Source of the DNA: Neoceratodus forsteri
Taxonomy: Eukaryota > Chordata > Ceratodontiformes > Ceratodontidae
Length of the DNA stretch: 64,000 bases
Direction of reading: 5' to 3'
NCBI GenBank assembly: GCA_016271365.2
Contig: JADMNL010000028.1
Coordinates: 55,632,001-55,696,000 of the forward strand
Under the pieces are notes generated by a model. The model had not been told where the DNA came from. It searched no databases and worked only from the letters and a program-made list of their open reading frames with translations. The translations under genes were made by a program, and so were the position numbers. Below, one piece after another: positions 32,271-43,085 of this stretch (within the stretch, counting starts at the first letter, position 1; every line of letters starts with the position of its first letter).

Positions 32271-33836
32271 TAACATACTAACATACTATTTGCCAGCAGA
32301 TTAGGCCTTATGGTCTATCGAGTCTGCTCGAACCTAGATTCTTAGTTGGGTGCCGAGACCCTCCCATCCCTTGTGCTCCAGAAACCCCTATCATCCATCC
32401 CCACCCCCCTGGGACAGGCCATCATCTGATACATCCACTTTCTGTGTCTGTCCCACCCTCTCTTGAAGCCCTCCACTGTGGATCTCTGAACCAGCTCACC
32501 AGGCAGTGCATTCCAAGGGTCCACCACCTCAGTGAAAAACCTCCTCCTCTTTCCCCTCACCCTTCCACCTTCCAACTTCAAACCATGTCCTCTGGTGATA
32601 CCTCCTGCTTTAGTCTAAGATCCCATCCATGTTTACCTATTTATTCCCTTGAGGTACTTGAAGACCTCAATCATGTCCCCCGTCCTCCTCTCCTCCAATG
32701 AAAACAGGCAGAGCTCCTCAAGTCTGTCCTCGTAAGTCAAATCCCCTAGCCTCGTGATCATTTTTGTTGCCTCCTCTGTACCCTCTCCAGGAGCTGTATG
32801 TCCCTCTTCAGTGTGGTCTCAGTACTGTACACAGTACTCAAGGTGTGGTCTAACCAGTCCATTGTACAGCGGCAGAATCACTCTCTGCTCCTAGAGGTGA
32901 TCCCCTTGCGATGCATCCCAACATCCTGTTTGCCTTGCTAGCTGCTCTCCTGCACTGCTCAGAGTTATTCATACTGTATCCACCATGACCCCTAGGTCTT
33001 TTCCCTGTTGAGGTTCCAGCACCTCCTCCCAGGGTGTACCTGTGTTTAGGAGTTTCCCGACCAAGATGCAACACCTTGCACTTGGTGATATTGAAATTAA
33101 CGTCCATGTGTGAGCCCAGCTTTCAGGGTGTCCAGGTCCCCTTGCAGGACCAACCTCCCCTTCTCCCTCAACCTACTGCTCCCATCTTGGAGTCATCCGC
33201 GAAGAGACTCTATTTCACACCCTATACCATCCTGATGTCCGATATGTATGCATTAAACAGGATTGGACCCAGGACCGAGCCCCGTGGTACCCCACTAACC
33301 TCTGTAGGGGTTCGAGAGCCCCACAGACCACTACTCTCTGAGTGCGTCCAGCTATCCAGTTTTCAATCCATCTGACTATCAAAGGGCCTACTCCTAACCC
33401 CATCAGTTTCTCCACCAGACCATTGTGGGGGACAGAGTCAAACGCCTTGCTGAAGTCCAAGAACAATACATCCACAGGCTTACCCCTGTCCAGTTCTGAT
33501 GTTACCCATTCATAGAACTCCACAAGGTTGGTTTGACATGATCTACCTGGCACAAACCCATGCTGCCGACTATCCAGACCTCCCACCTCCTCCAAGTAAA
33601 CCCCAATCGCTCCTTTAATATACTCTCCATTAATTTTCCCACCACCGAGGTTAAACTGATGGGTCTATAGTTTCCTGGTACTTCCTTCGACCCCCCTTTA
33701 TGGATTGGTACCACATGTGCCTCTCGCCAATCCCTAGGTGCCCTCCCTGTCTCAAGTGACCTGCTGAAAAGCTCCGCCAGGGGTGCACCCAGTATGTCCA
33801 CCAATTCCCATAGTACTCTCGGATGAATGCCATCCC
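32271..33836 (-). pseudogene. CR1 LINE, reverse, 5'-truncated (RT domain to 3' end)
   Basis: On the minus strand the RT starts with LVDILGAPLAELFSRSLETGRAPRDWREAHVVPIHKGGSKEVPGNYRPISLTSVVGKLME. It continues with QHGFVPGRSCQTNL, VLFLDFSKAFDSVPHNGL and, near 33200, LFADDS. Then come VNFNITKCKVLHLGR and QCRRAASKANRMLGCI, and the C-terminal GGRVRGKRRRFFTEVVDPWNALP. The 3' end is a GTATGTTA microsatellite (32271-32290). The sister locus at about 6840 lacks it, so both edges are known. No clear target-site duplication is visible, which is usual for CR1. Confidence 0.9.
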
Positions 33837-34905
33837 TTTACAATTTTTAAAACAACAATTAGCTTCTCCTTTCTTCTTCCCAAGTACCATCTGGCTGTGA
33901 AGAAAATGTCACCTGTAAACTATAACTAAAGATCACAGGTTATCAAATGTCATATATTACTATTATATATATATTTGGGTAATAGTGCTATTTCTCTATG
34001 GAAATCTAAAAGCAGGGCTGTAGTTTCCATTAAAATGCATCTGTGACCTTGACAATAAAACTACTCAACATCATAATACACGACTTCTACTTGATTGTTT
34101 TTTCACTAATCGTTGGCAAAATACAAATAAAATGATGAAAAGGAATTAAATAAACAAATAACAGCAAACATATTGATTATAGAGTCATCTTAAGGCCCCA
34201 GATCTTCAATCTGTAAGAGAAACTGTAGAATCCTGACTACCCGAACTGCCTGGAGAACAGCTGATCAGTGTGGACAATCACGGGTCTGGATGATCGGGAC
34301 TCCATAGTCTGCCAGGAGCGCACCATATTGAAACTCAAAACTGAGCAGCTTACTTGCTGAGTTTTACACATATCAGGCTAGATATTCAAAGGAGTTGCAC
34401 TGGCGCAATCCCAAAATGTACCATGGGGTGACACTTAGATGGAGGAAATGCTGTGCAATTCGGATGCAGTGCATAGATAACGCATCGGTGCAACCCCAGG
34501 GGCGTGTCCATGCATATGTGGCACATCTTGATATTCAGCTGAGATGTGTGTCATCTACTGGCACATCTCTGAGATGGGCTGCATATACTGCACAAAGTTA
34601 CGGCTGAAAACAGGCCTATCTGGTATTCACTATAGGCGTGGCTGCTGTATTGCTAGGCGCAACACAGCAGCCGCCAGCCATGGGTGGCTATCCCCCCAAC
34701 ACAGTGCACAAGCATCTACCACATGCCCTGATAATCTAGAGGTCCCCCTCCCACACCTGAGTCTCATCCCCTTTATTGAGCAATTCTATTTCCCCTGCCA
34801 GTGTAGTGGTGCCCCGTCCCTCACCCGAGATCAGTCCTCATTATTGAACAATTATGTTTTCCCCGATTGTCTAGTGGTCCCCTCTCCCAAACCTCAGTGG
34901 CACCC
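33837..34905. other. Spacer segment U and 75-bp repeats, copy 2
   Basis: Matches 6840-6911 and 7453-8458 without the SINE at 6923-7441. The last 170 bp are the D-type 75-bp units (CTAGTGGTCCCC, ACACCTGAG, TTATTGAACAATTAT). Nothing coding is recognised. After about 34905 the T' module does not follow. Confidence 0.65.
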
Positions 34906-35142
34906 TAGGCCAACTTGAATAGTGTGCTGGCTTCTGCCACTGGTGCCTTCCCTCTCGGAGGAGGGGGACCCATTCAGCAAAAGGGATATGCCGGATTACC
35001 CAGGAGGAGCCATTATGTGAGGTGAGAGGCTAGTGAGAGGATGGTGAAGCAGATGGGGAAGACCTTGAAAGGGACCCGAAGGAGTGGCTGACCAGGGGTG
35101 AGGCAGAGGGGATAAACAAAATCATACCAAAAAAAAAAAAAA
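34906..35142 (+). mobile_element. Retroposon fragment with poly(A) tail
   Basis: Ends in a run of about 14 A at 35129-35142. A CCTTCCCTCTCGGAGGAGGGGG stretch is the reverse of sequence near 36670, so it probably belongs to the same SINE family as 36525-36995. No gene. Confidence 0.5.
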
Positions 35143-35144
35143 AT

Positions 35145-35485
35145 CATTAAGCTGGTTAACCATTACTTTTTCTAACACCTTACCCAACGGGTTTAAAACT
35201 GATATTGGACAAAAGTCCTCAGCACCAACAGCTTTGGCATTCTCAGGAACCAGCACAACCTGGGCTTACTTCCATGACAAGGGAAAAACATTAGCAGAAA
35301 TACAAAGGTTATATATTTTGCACAGTGGTTCAGCAATATAGGGAACAGTCATTTTAACAAACCTAGCATCAAGCCTACCCCCGCAATCACCAAACTTATC
35401 TGGTAAGGAACACAACAGATTGAAAACTTCAGCCATAGTAACCCACCAAAATAAAAATTTAGGTAAAGCTTCACTGTTCAATTGA
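35145..35485 (-). pseudogene. LINE reverse transcriptase fragment (Rex1/L2-like)
   Basis: The minus strand gives GGRLDARFVKMTVPYIAEPLCKIYNLCISANVFPLSWK, then AQVVLVPENAKAVGAEDFCPISVLNPLGKVLEKVM. This is the start of a LINE RT (the FP..WK, P.P.S motifs) of a type different from the CR1 copies. Only about 110 residues remain. Confidence 0.6.
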
Positions 35486-35593
35486 TTATCCTGCCCATTA
35501 AAAAAACATTACATAGTGCATCAGAACCATCCTTAATGGGAAGCCCAGAAATCAAACTGGACACATTAGTATCCCTTTAATCATCAGGGACAC

Positions 35594-35657
35594 ATGCTGG
35601 ATCTGCAGTCTCATCCCTATGGTGGGTGGGTGAGTGAGAAAGTAAAACTGATCTGAG
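35594..35657 (-). repeat. Inverted scrap of the G module
   Basis: GGATCTGCAGTCTCATCCC and GGTGGGTGAGTGAGAAAG are the reverse complement of G sequence at about 12855-12905 and 51290-51340. It is isolated from any other G sequence. Confidence 0.7.
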
Positions 35658-35859
35658 GCTGGCCCGGTGACGCTAAGGCAATGACGCCTGTGACAGAGGT
35701 CATGCATGCTCCCGTGCGCGTCCACTTCAAACATCTGCCATGCTCCACCCCACATTCCAGAGTGGCAGAAAAAGTTGAACAGTCTGGAAAAAGTCTTAGA
35801 CTGGTCCTGGATCTCACCTTCAAAGTATGACAATATCAAAGGGCCTATCGACCTCTACA

Positions 35860-36000
35860 GTCCAAATTATGGGCAGCAAAGATTAAGCAATGTATGATGT
35901 ACCCTGCTCGGCTTGAAGTAACTCTCCCCATAGGAACATACCATTTTGATACAGCACAGCAGGCAGATGGAGAACTGGTCAAGTTGTTACTGGAACTATT
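35860..36000 (+). pseudogene. L1-clade LINE ORF1 C-terminal fragment
   Basis: An in-frame stretch KQCMMYPARLEVTLPIGTYHFDTAQQADG continues to a stop after LFGKEG. The YPARL.VT...G..Y.F.....A pattern is the conserved C-terminal domain of L1-type ORF1 RNA-binding proteins. The upstream part is too decayed to follow. Confidence 0.6.
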
Positions 36001-36524
36001 TGGCAAAGAAGGATGAGAATATTTGTGCTCAATTTGTGGAACTACGAGAAGTATTATAACCCACGCTTGGCCTGGCCGTCTGGTAAGATCAACCACGGTG
36101 AGATAAAATGTGGCCTCCCAGAATCTACATTGTGCAGCATTCCAGAAGTTGTTAGTTATTTTTTGACCTGCTTTGACTGAATTCTTGACCCATTTTGGAG
36201 ATCTGAATAAAATACTTTTGCAGGGTGAAGTTTTCCTGCGTCATCTGGCATTGGCTTTGGAGAACTCTGTGGGGTTGCAGCAATGAGATCTGCTCCTGTT
36301 TAGTTACTTTAATGTTTGATTTTTGACAATGATTTTTTACTTTGGGAGGCTGATTGAAGTACTCTAGGGGATCACCATTACATTTTATTTCTGTCCCTTT
36401 CTTGTGGCAAATTATCTGCAGAGTGTCTAATTTGAAGGACTGCTCATACAGAGATATGGTTTACATTATTTGAAGAACTCCAGCCTGAGCATTTGACAGA
36501 TTTCTGGAGGAGACACAAAGGGGA
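36001..36524. other. Unassigned, possibly L1 inter-ORF sequence
   Basis: Directly follows the ORF1-like stop. No frame is recognised and no repeat partner is seen in the window. Confidence 0.35.
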
Positions 36525-36995
36525 ACCTAACCCTACTATGTGCTCCACCACCCACCACTCCTTCAGGCTACCATGGCCCCACCTGATCCACCTGTCCCTT
36601 ACTGAGATTCCAACCTCACATGGCAGCCACTCCCAGGGTAACCCAGATGTAACCCTTCACCGGGCAGGTCCCCCTCCTCCAAGAGGGGAGGCACCAGGGA
36701 GGTGATCAGAGCAACTACTTGGCCCTGGGATGCTGCTCAGGTGGAGAGGCTCCTTCAGGGCATTGGTTGCATTGGTGGACAAGCAGCCATCATCTGGTTA
36801 ATCATGGAGCGTTTTGGTCTGGTTTTCTGTGCTGTTCCCTTATGCCACCTCTGCAATGCTCCTGGTCTCCACCAGAGGCCCCTGCAGCATGATGCCACCC
36901 CAATACCCACCCCAGGAGAGGTCCATTCCTGAACCCAGGTCACCAGCTGGTTCAAGGTGCAGCCAGTGCTCAACCCTCTGCGCCACCGGCCAGAT
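36525..36995 (-). mobile_element. tRNA-derived SINE (reverse)
   Basis: From about 36993 on the minus strand: GGTGGCGCAGAGGGTTGAGC (A box) and GACCTGGGTTCAGGAATGG (B box), a good tRNA-like promoter pair. The distal part (36550-36700) shares GGGTAACC.GATGTAAC and AGAGGGGAGG blocks with 42095-42225. The left end is uncertain. Confidence 0.6.
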
Positions 36996-37100
36996 CTAAT
37001 CAATCTTTCTGAACCCCAGACCATTATTAATATTGATGTTACAGGGACTGTAAAGGTCTGTGTCCCAATTAGATATTTCTTGGGACAAACATGCTCATAA

Positions 37101-38830
37101 AGATAGAAACACAGAAACATAGACTTTGATGGCAGATAAGGACCACTTGGCCCACCTAGTCTGCCAATTTCCTACCTAATGGATAAGCTGCAGATCCTAG
37201 TTAACCAACAGCCTGTTTCTTCCTTACTCCCCACAAGAACTGCGTTATGTCTGTCTCATGCATTCTTAAACTCTCCACAGTTTTAGACCCCACAAGCTCC
37301 TCAGGAAGGTGGCGCCATGTGTCCACCACCCTCTCTGTGAAAAAATACTTCCTCACATTGCCCCTGAACCGTCCCCCCCTCTATCTTCAAATTGTGTCCC
37401 CTTGTTCTTGCAGATTCTTTTTCTGGAAGATGCTACCCTCTTGGACTTTATTGATTCCACTGAGGTACTTAAATGTTTCTATCATGTCCCCCTCTCCCTC
37501 CTTTCTTCAAGGGTATACATATTAAGCTCCTTTAGTCTCTCCTCGTATGGCTTCTCTTGCAGACCCTGCACCATTTTAGTTGCCCTTCTCTGGACTGCCT
37601 CCATCCTGTCTATGTCCTTGTGGAGATGGGGTCTCCAGAACTGGAAGCAGTACTCCAGATGGGGTCTCACCAACTTCCTGTTTTCTGCTAGTAATGCCTC
37701 TCCCTATACATCCCAGTATCCCTCAGCCCTCCCTACTGCCTTCTCACATTGCTTGACAACCTTTAGATCATCTGATATGATTACCCCCAGGTCCCTTTCC
37801 ATTTTTGTTGTTGTTAAGTACTCTTCCCCTTGGTTTTTGTTTCCCAGGTGCATTATTTTGCACTTCTTTGTATTGAATCCAAGCTGCCATAGTTCTGGTC
37901 ATTCCTCCAACCTTGACAAGTCCCTTCTCATACTTTCCACGCCCCCTTGTGTATCAACCCTGTTGCAAATCTTTGTGTCATCTGCAAAGAGGTATACTTT
38001 TCCTTCCAGTCCCTGTGCAATGTCACTTATAAAGACATTAAAAAGGACTGGGCCCAGTACTGAACCCTGTGATACCCCACTAGTAATCCCCTTTCTTCAG
38101 AGTGGACTTCGTTTACTATTACCTTCTATGTCCTGTTGTCCAGCCAATGTTTTGCCCAGGCTACCACCCTGGGACCCACTCCCAGGCTGGCTAATTTGTT
38201 TATTTATCTTTTGTGTGGGACTCTGTCAAATGCCTTGCTAAAGTCTAGGTAGGCCATGTCCACAGCCCCTCCCATGTCTATTACTTTGATCACCCAGTCA
38301 AAGAAATTGATTAGATTCATCTGACATGACTTTCCTGCTGTGAATCCAAGCTGCCTTCGGTCCTGTGCCCCACTGGCCTCTAGGTACTCAACAATTCTTT
38401 CCTTCAGAAGTGATCCCATCATTTTCCCTACCACAGAGGTCAAACTGACAGGTCTGTAGTTTCCTGCCTCTGTCTTGCTCCCACTTTTGTGAAGGGGAAT
38501 CACATCTGCCCTCCTCCAGTCCTCAGGTACCACACCATCCTCCCATGATTTGTTAAAGAGGGTAGTCAGTGGTGTTACTAGTTCTCCCCTTAATTCTTTT
38601 AGAAGTCTGGGGTGAATCCCTTCAGGCCCCATTGCTTTGTCCACCTTCAGTTTTAGGAGTTCTTTCAGAACCCTTTTTTCTATGAAAGGACTGGGAATGA
38701 CTCCCCTATCCAGAGTGTTTCTGTTAATTGGATTAACTCCAAGCTGGTTGGTGGAGTTGGCATCTTTTTTTCTTTATACACCAATATTGAGGAAGAGGTT
38801 GCTAAATGTAGCTGCTGTTTAGAATATGGT
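37101..38830 (-). pseudogene. CR1 LINE, reverse, 5'-truncated
   Basis: The minus strand is open at 38204-38644: MDKAMGPEGIHPRLLKELRGELVTPLTTLFNKSWEDG, RADVIPLHKSGSKTEAGNYRPVSLTSVVGK, GFTAGKSCQMNL, AYLDFSKAFDRVPHKR. Near 37990 is YLFADDTK. Near 37482-37673 is [59 protein letters not shown]. The 3' UTR ends at about 37101 with the usual GGCCAAGTGGTCCTTATCTG tail. The element is interrupted by stops and frameshifts. Confidence 0.9.
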
Positions 38831-38879
38831 CAGCAACATTTACTGCTGGGGACTGCCTTTAATATGTCAAATATACTTA

Positions 38880-39260
38880 TACAGAACTTTTGAGGACTCT
38901 GTTGGGACTGTCAAGCATAGTTAAATTCTGTTTAGCTTTATTGTCACGCTCTCTTGGCAAGATGGTTACAATAATGTGGCTTTCAATATTGTAGCCGGTT
39001 TTCTTTTACTATGCAGCATTCAGTTCTTTACCTCAAGTATGGTTAACAAACAAGTTTATTATACGTACGAAGGAGTGCAGACTGCTGCTTAGGGATGATC
39101 TGCTTTGTTGTAACTATCCAATCGGATATTTCAGGTACCCATAGGTTAATACATTTATATTTTCTTAACATAGCGGACAGTGGCTGGGGTGGCTTCCCTC
39201 TTAATTTCCTTCCACTATTTCTCCTTTTAGACCCTCCCAACAAGATAATTTCATTTTAAT
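38880..39260 (+). pseudogene. L1-clade LINE ORF2 C-terminal fragment
   Basis: The forward reading CLALLSRSLGKMVTIMWLSILPVFFYYAAFSSLPQVW resembles the post-RT block of L1 (LSL.GR...IK...LP...Y.F...P). It continues with decayed W-rich sequence. The assignment is by motif only. Confidence 0.45.
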
Positions 39261-39709
39261 TTTAGAATAAGGGGGTAGACCAAGGGAAATGGCCCAGTTG
39301 GTAGGAGTGTAGGAGAGACAGCTTTATACCAGTAGCCCCTTTCTCAGTTGTCATTATTTTCTGAGTTGCTGGAAAACTTTGGGACTTCAGCCAATACCCT
39401 TAAACTTTGCAGGCTTATGAGTAATCCTAATTTGAGACTAGTCTGTGGAAAGTGGAGTAGGCAGGAGTTTATGCCATTGGGGTGGATTTGCTCCTCTCTG
39501 GATGTCATGGATTTGAGAGTCAGAAGTAGGCTTTCATCCTGGGTAGAAAGTGAGATGGTTGGGAGGTGTGGGGTGTGGGATGGGGGGACTTTTGGAGGGA
39601 AGGAGGGGAGATGGGGAAGAGGGAAGGGCAGGGTGGCTGTGAGGGAGCTGGAAGATATATATCTATAGCTTTTGCAGGAAGAGGGAGCCTAGACTAGTTT
39701 TGTCTTGCT
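39261..39709. other. Unassigned G-rich stretch
   Basis: Contains a purine-rich tract (about 39540-39640, GGGGA/GAAGG runs). A forward open frame at 39348-39668 has no recognisable features and is probably chance. It may be L1 leader or inter-ORF sequence because an L1 endonuclease follows. Confidence 0.35.
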
Positions 39710-39975
39710 TCTAAGATAGGTAGCTTTAATATTCTTTCCTGGAATATAAAAGGGGGAGCAGATGATTCAAAAAAGTATTCCTTGATTAGACATTTATAAA
39801 GATATAATCCTCATATTGAAATGTTACAGAAAATGCACATTCCAAGGGATCAGTTAATGAGTTTGCAGAAAATGTGGGTGGGACAGGTGTTTGGTGCCAG
39901 ATCAAGTGCCAGGCAGGGAGGAATAGCGATTTTAATCAATAAATCGACCCCTTTCACCTTGATTAAGGATGGTAT
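39710..39975 (+). pseudogene. L1-clade LINE endonuclease fragment
   Basis: Reads NILSWNIKGGADDSKK at the start of the endonuclease, a PHIEMLQKMHIPRDQL region in place of the usual LQETHL, and RQGGIAILINKSTPFTLI, matching the G.AILI.K block. The ELQETH glutamate and histidine are kept in degenerate form only. It is a short 5' ORF2 remnant. Confidence 0.6.
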
Positions 39976-40240
39976 GATGCAGAGGGCCATTATATGGAGA
40001 TATTTAAGAAAGAATTGAAAACATATTTATGGAGAATGGCCTTCTTAGATAGTTAATGTAAATTGTAATATGTTTGGAATTTTACTGTAATTTATTATGT
40101 TTTTATGATTTATTTTTATAATGTTTGTAGTGTCTGAGGGTTTTGTATTGAAATTTGAAGTTATGACTAATTTGTTCAGTGCCTTGATATATCGAACGGC
40201 GCTATATATAAAATTAGTATTATTATATAGTTGTCCAGAG
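39976..40240 (+). mobile_element. Probable LINE or SINE 3' end
   Basis: EIFKKELKTYLWRMAFLDS resembles the C-terminus of L2/Rex1-type LINE proteins. It is followed by an AT-rich 3' region and GGCGCTATATATAAAATTA, a typical end for that group. Confidence 0.45.
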
Positions 40241-41370
40241 CAGATGAGCTAATGTTGAAATTACCCTGGGATCTATACGTGGCCTGAATGTAGATAACCC
40301 TTCTTTTTTTAAACCACTAGCAGTAATACTGTCGGCAATGTGAGACATCCCTTGCCCACTGGACAGGGATTGGAACCTTGTTTTTCCAATGAGCTAGATA
40401 CATCATTTAACAACAGGACTGACTCTCTCCAGCCCAGTGGGGGCTATGAGAATTTATTTCTGGTTTAGATCTGGAAGACCCCTGGACAGTCTTACATACC
40501 TCAGTGAAAGACTATATTTATTATTCTCTACCCCCATCAAGTATACTTCTGAATTAATTTTGTTTTACTAAGTAGTTGATGGGTGGGTATATACCCAAGA
40601 GTATTGTCAGCCCATTCACCTATCTGGACTATTTTGACACCCAAAATTTGACCCCTTGAACTGGCACTTGGTAACTCAACATTTTTCTTCTTGCTGACGA
40701 CTATATTTTGAAACATATAAATCAATTCATTACAAACTCTGGCAAGTATACCAAGCTCCCTCATATATCAGGCAGCACCAACAAGGACTACAAGGGCATC
40801 CAATGACATCTCCAGCAAGATCCCCACACACACCTCCCAAGGTCAGCAATCCCTTTGAATACCGTGCCCCGCTATGGCTCACCTCACTTCTGCCTGAACT
40901 AGCTACCATCAGCAAAATTGGCTCATCCAACCAGCACTAGATCCCACCTGTCTAGCCAAGTGACATGCACTGCTACAGCTGATCAGCTCCTCCAGGAACA
41001 CATTTCTGGCTACCCCTCACCTAGCACTTATGCACTGCCCAACCTGCTACTTTCCCTCCTCCAACCCGTTTTCTACCCAACCCCACCTCCCTCCCTCCCT
41101 CACCCCAGTCACACCCCTCTCTATTCCCCTGTGGTCCACAGCCCACCCCACCCCACCACCAATTTCTAAACTCTCTGTCCTACCACTCCCCAACCCTTCT
41201 GACAAGGTGACCCCAGGCTGGGAGGTTACTGCAAGCTACCACCTCTACCACCCCCCACTATCAAGAATTGTTGTGCCTCTTCTTGCTCCTTCTCTTTCTC
41301 TAGATACTACTGATATACCAAGTTAGCCTGTGTGCTGAGTCACAAACCAATAAATACCATGTAGTTTGTC
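40241..41370. other. Unassigned, no gene supported
   Basis: A minus-strand frame at 40537-40764 and C-rich plus-strand frames at 40918-41326 lack recognisable domains. 41050-41170 is a CCCTCCCT-type pyrimidine-rich tract that keeps frames open by composition. Confidence 0.4.
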
Positions 41371-41516
41371 ATTTATTACTGTTTCACTTGTTTAATGTAC
41401 CAGCAACTCTTTGTGTTCTATTGTAATGCTCCACTATTCCCGATGTGGAACCTTTGTAAATGAGCTTGTGGTCAACGGTTGTAATCCAAGAATTCAATAA
41501 ATAAATAAATCACATA
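41371..41516 (+). mobile_element. Retroposon 3' end with AATA tail
   Basis: Ends in GAATTCAATAAATAAATAAAT (41491-41511), a simple-repeat tail typical of LINE or SINE ends. The body is not identified. Confidence 0.4.
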
Positions 41517-41519
41517 CAT

Positions 41520-42070
41520 AAGAAAATGCTCATTTAATGAAAGCAATTGACATCATTTGGGGCTGGAGAGGTGAATTTATACATCTTGCCTCAGTTAAAC
41601 GGGAAAAGTTACATTTCCAAGTGGAGCAGTGGCTGTCTAGAATCAGGGATTTGGAAGCACAGTTGTCTGATGGATCTGCAGATCACCTCTGGACAGAGCT
41701 CCATTCTTTGAGAGCAAAATATTCTGCCTATTTGTTAGACAAAGTCAATTTTTCCATGCTTAAAATGAAAGTGATTTACACTGGCCAGGGGATAAGGCAG
41801 GAAAGCTTCTTACTCAGATGCTAGAACAGCAACATTCAACCAGTTGAATTACTGCCTTGGCAGATCCAAGATCAGGAATCCTGACTTCAGATCCTGATAA
41901 GATGGAGGGAATTTTTAAAACCTTTTATCAAGACTCAAATAACGCTCCCCTGCCATCTGATAACTATAAAGAATTCTTGCAATCATTTTTATATGGAATT
42001 GACCTTCCTCAATTCACTGAAGACCGACAAAACCAGTTGTGTTTCTTTTTTGAACTATTTTTTCTCCCCC
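41520..42070 (+). pseudogene. L1/Tx1-clade LINE ORF2 linker fragment
   Basis: MKAIDIIWGWRGEFIHLASVKREKLHFQVEQWLSRIRDLEAQLSD, then LHSLRAKYSAYLLDKVNFSMLKMKVIYTGQGIRQESFLL, matches the region between the L1 endonuclease and RT (K...RG.FI, LE, L...Y). After a frameshift comes TSDPDKMEGIFKTFYQDSNNAPLP, just before the RT would begin. Truncated at about 42070. Confidence 0.65.
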
Positions 42071-42089
42071 CTGCTCACACGGCCTGCTC

Positions 42090-42600
42090 TCTCCTTCAGG
42101 TTGCCAGGATTGGACTCGGCCTGGATGACCCCCATCCCCACCATCCCAAATTGCAGCCTACCCAAGGGTAACCTGATGTAACTCTTCATTGGGCAGTCCT
42201 CCTCCCTACAGAGGGAATTAGCCTTACCAGCCTGCTTTCTTGGCCCTCGGTGCTGCTGGGATGGCCATCAGTGGTGCTGGCAGTGAGATTCCAGGCAGCC
42301 ATCATCTGAGTGGCCAGCATACCTTTTCTGATTTTCTCCACCCTCCCACTATGTCCTCAGCCTGTGGTGGTGGCTAGCCTTGGTGGGTGCATTTTGAGGA
42401 CACATCCCCAGCATGGATCCAATCCACCCAGAAGGACCCAAACAGAGCCCACCCCCTCTCCTGGCAAGGAAGCATCCATTGGATGCTTGGAAATCCCTCC
42501 CTGCTGGCCTTTGCTTCTGGTACCTGGGCTTGGAGCACCAACCGGTGTTGCCAGCATGCTGCTGTTTGGTGATCTGTAATGAACTTTATTTCTCAGATGT
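42090..42600. mobile_element. SINE-related segment
   Basis: Shares GGGTAACC.GATGTAACTCTTCA..GGGCAG and flanking blocks with 36550-36700. Overlapping open frames on both strands look incidental. Ends are uncertain. Confidence 0.4.
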
Positions 42601-42904
42601 CTATATGCGAGCTAGTCAAGGTGCAAACTGCCCAGGATCTATCACTGAGTCTCAGTCATTTGCACTGATCACAGTATAATCATTTTAAACAGCCTCCCCT
42701 AATGGACATAAAAGATCTAGGAAAGTACTGATTTCTCACAGCAATGTCTACCGATGCAGTTCTTCATTTAGATTCATGTTTATGATATGAGTTAGCTTGG
42801 ATATGTGATAATACCTCATTTGAGGATGTACCGAATTGGCATGTCCCTACAGGGTATTCCTTGGTGTGCTCTGGGAATTATAATGGGCCCTTCAGCAGCA
42901 AAGG

Positions 42905-43085
42905 AGCAGAATAGTGCAGTGGTTTAAGGTCTGAGTTGCAAACCTGGAGACCTGGGTTTGAATCCTACAGCCCCCAATTGCACTCACTGAGAAATTATTT
43001 AACTTTTGTGCTCCCAGGTCGCACCTCTAAACAAGCTTTCAGGTCAGTGTGTCTCCTGGTAAAAAAAAATAAAATAAAAATAGTG
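42905..43085 (+). mobile_element. tRNA-derived SINE (forward, about 180 bp)
   Basis: A-box-like TAGTGCAGTGGTTTAAG and B-box-like GGGTTTGAATCCTAC are about 35 bases apart. A short body and an A-rich tail (43062-43081) follow. A different family from the SINE at 6923-7441. Confidence 0.8.

Noticed and set aside
32444..32701. Plus-strand frames over 32.4-33.4 kb
   Set aside because: Antisense of the reverse CR1 at 32271-33836.
36493..36932. Plus-strand open frames as a gene
   Set aside because: They overlap a reverse tRNA-derived SINE.
37309..38241. 310-residue plus-strand open frame
   Set aside because: It is the antisense shadow of the reverse CR1 reverse transcriptase at 37101-38830.
41030..41326. 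Proline-rich open frame
   Set aside because: Pyrimidine-rich low-complexity tract; no domain or splice context.
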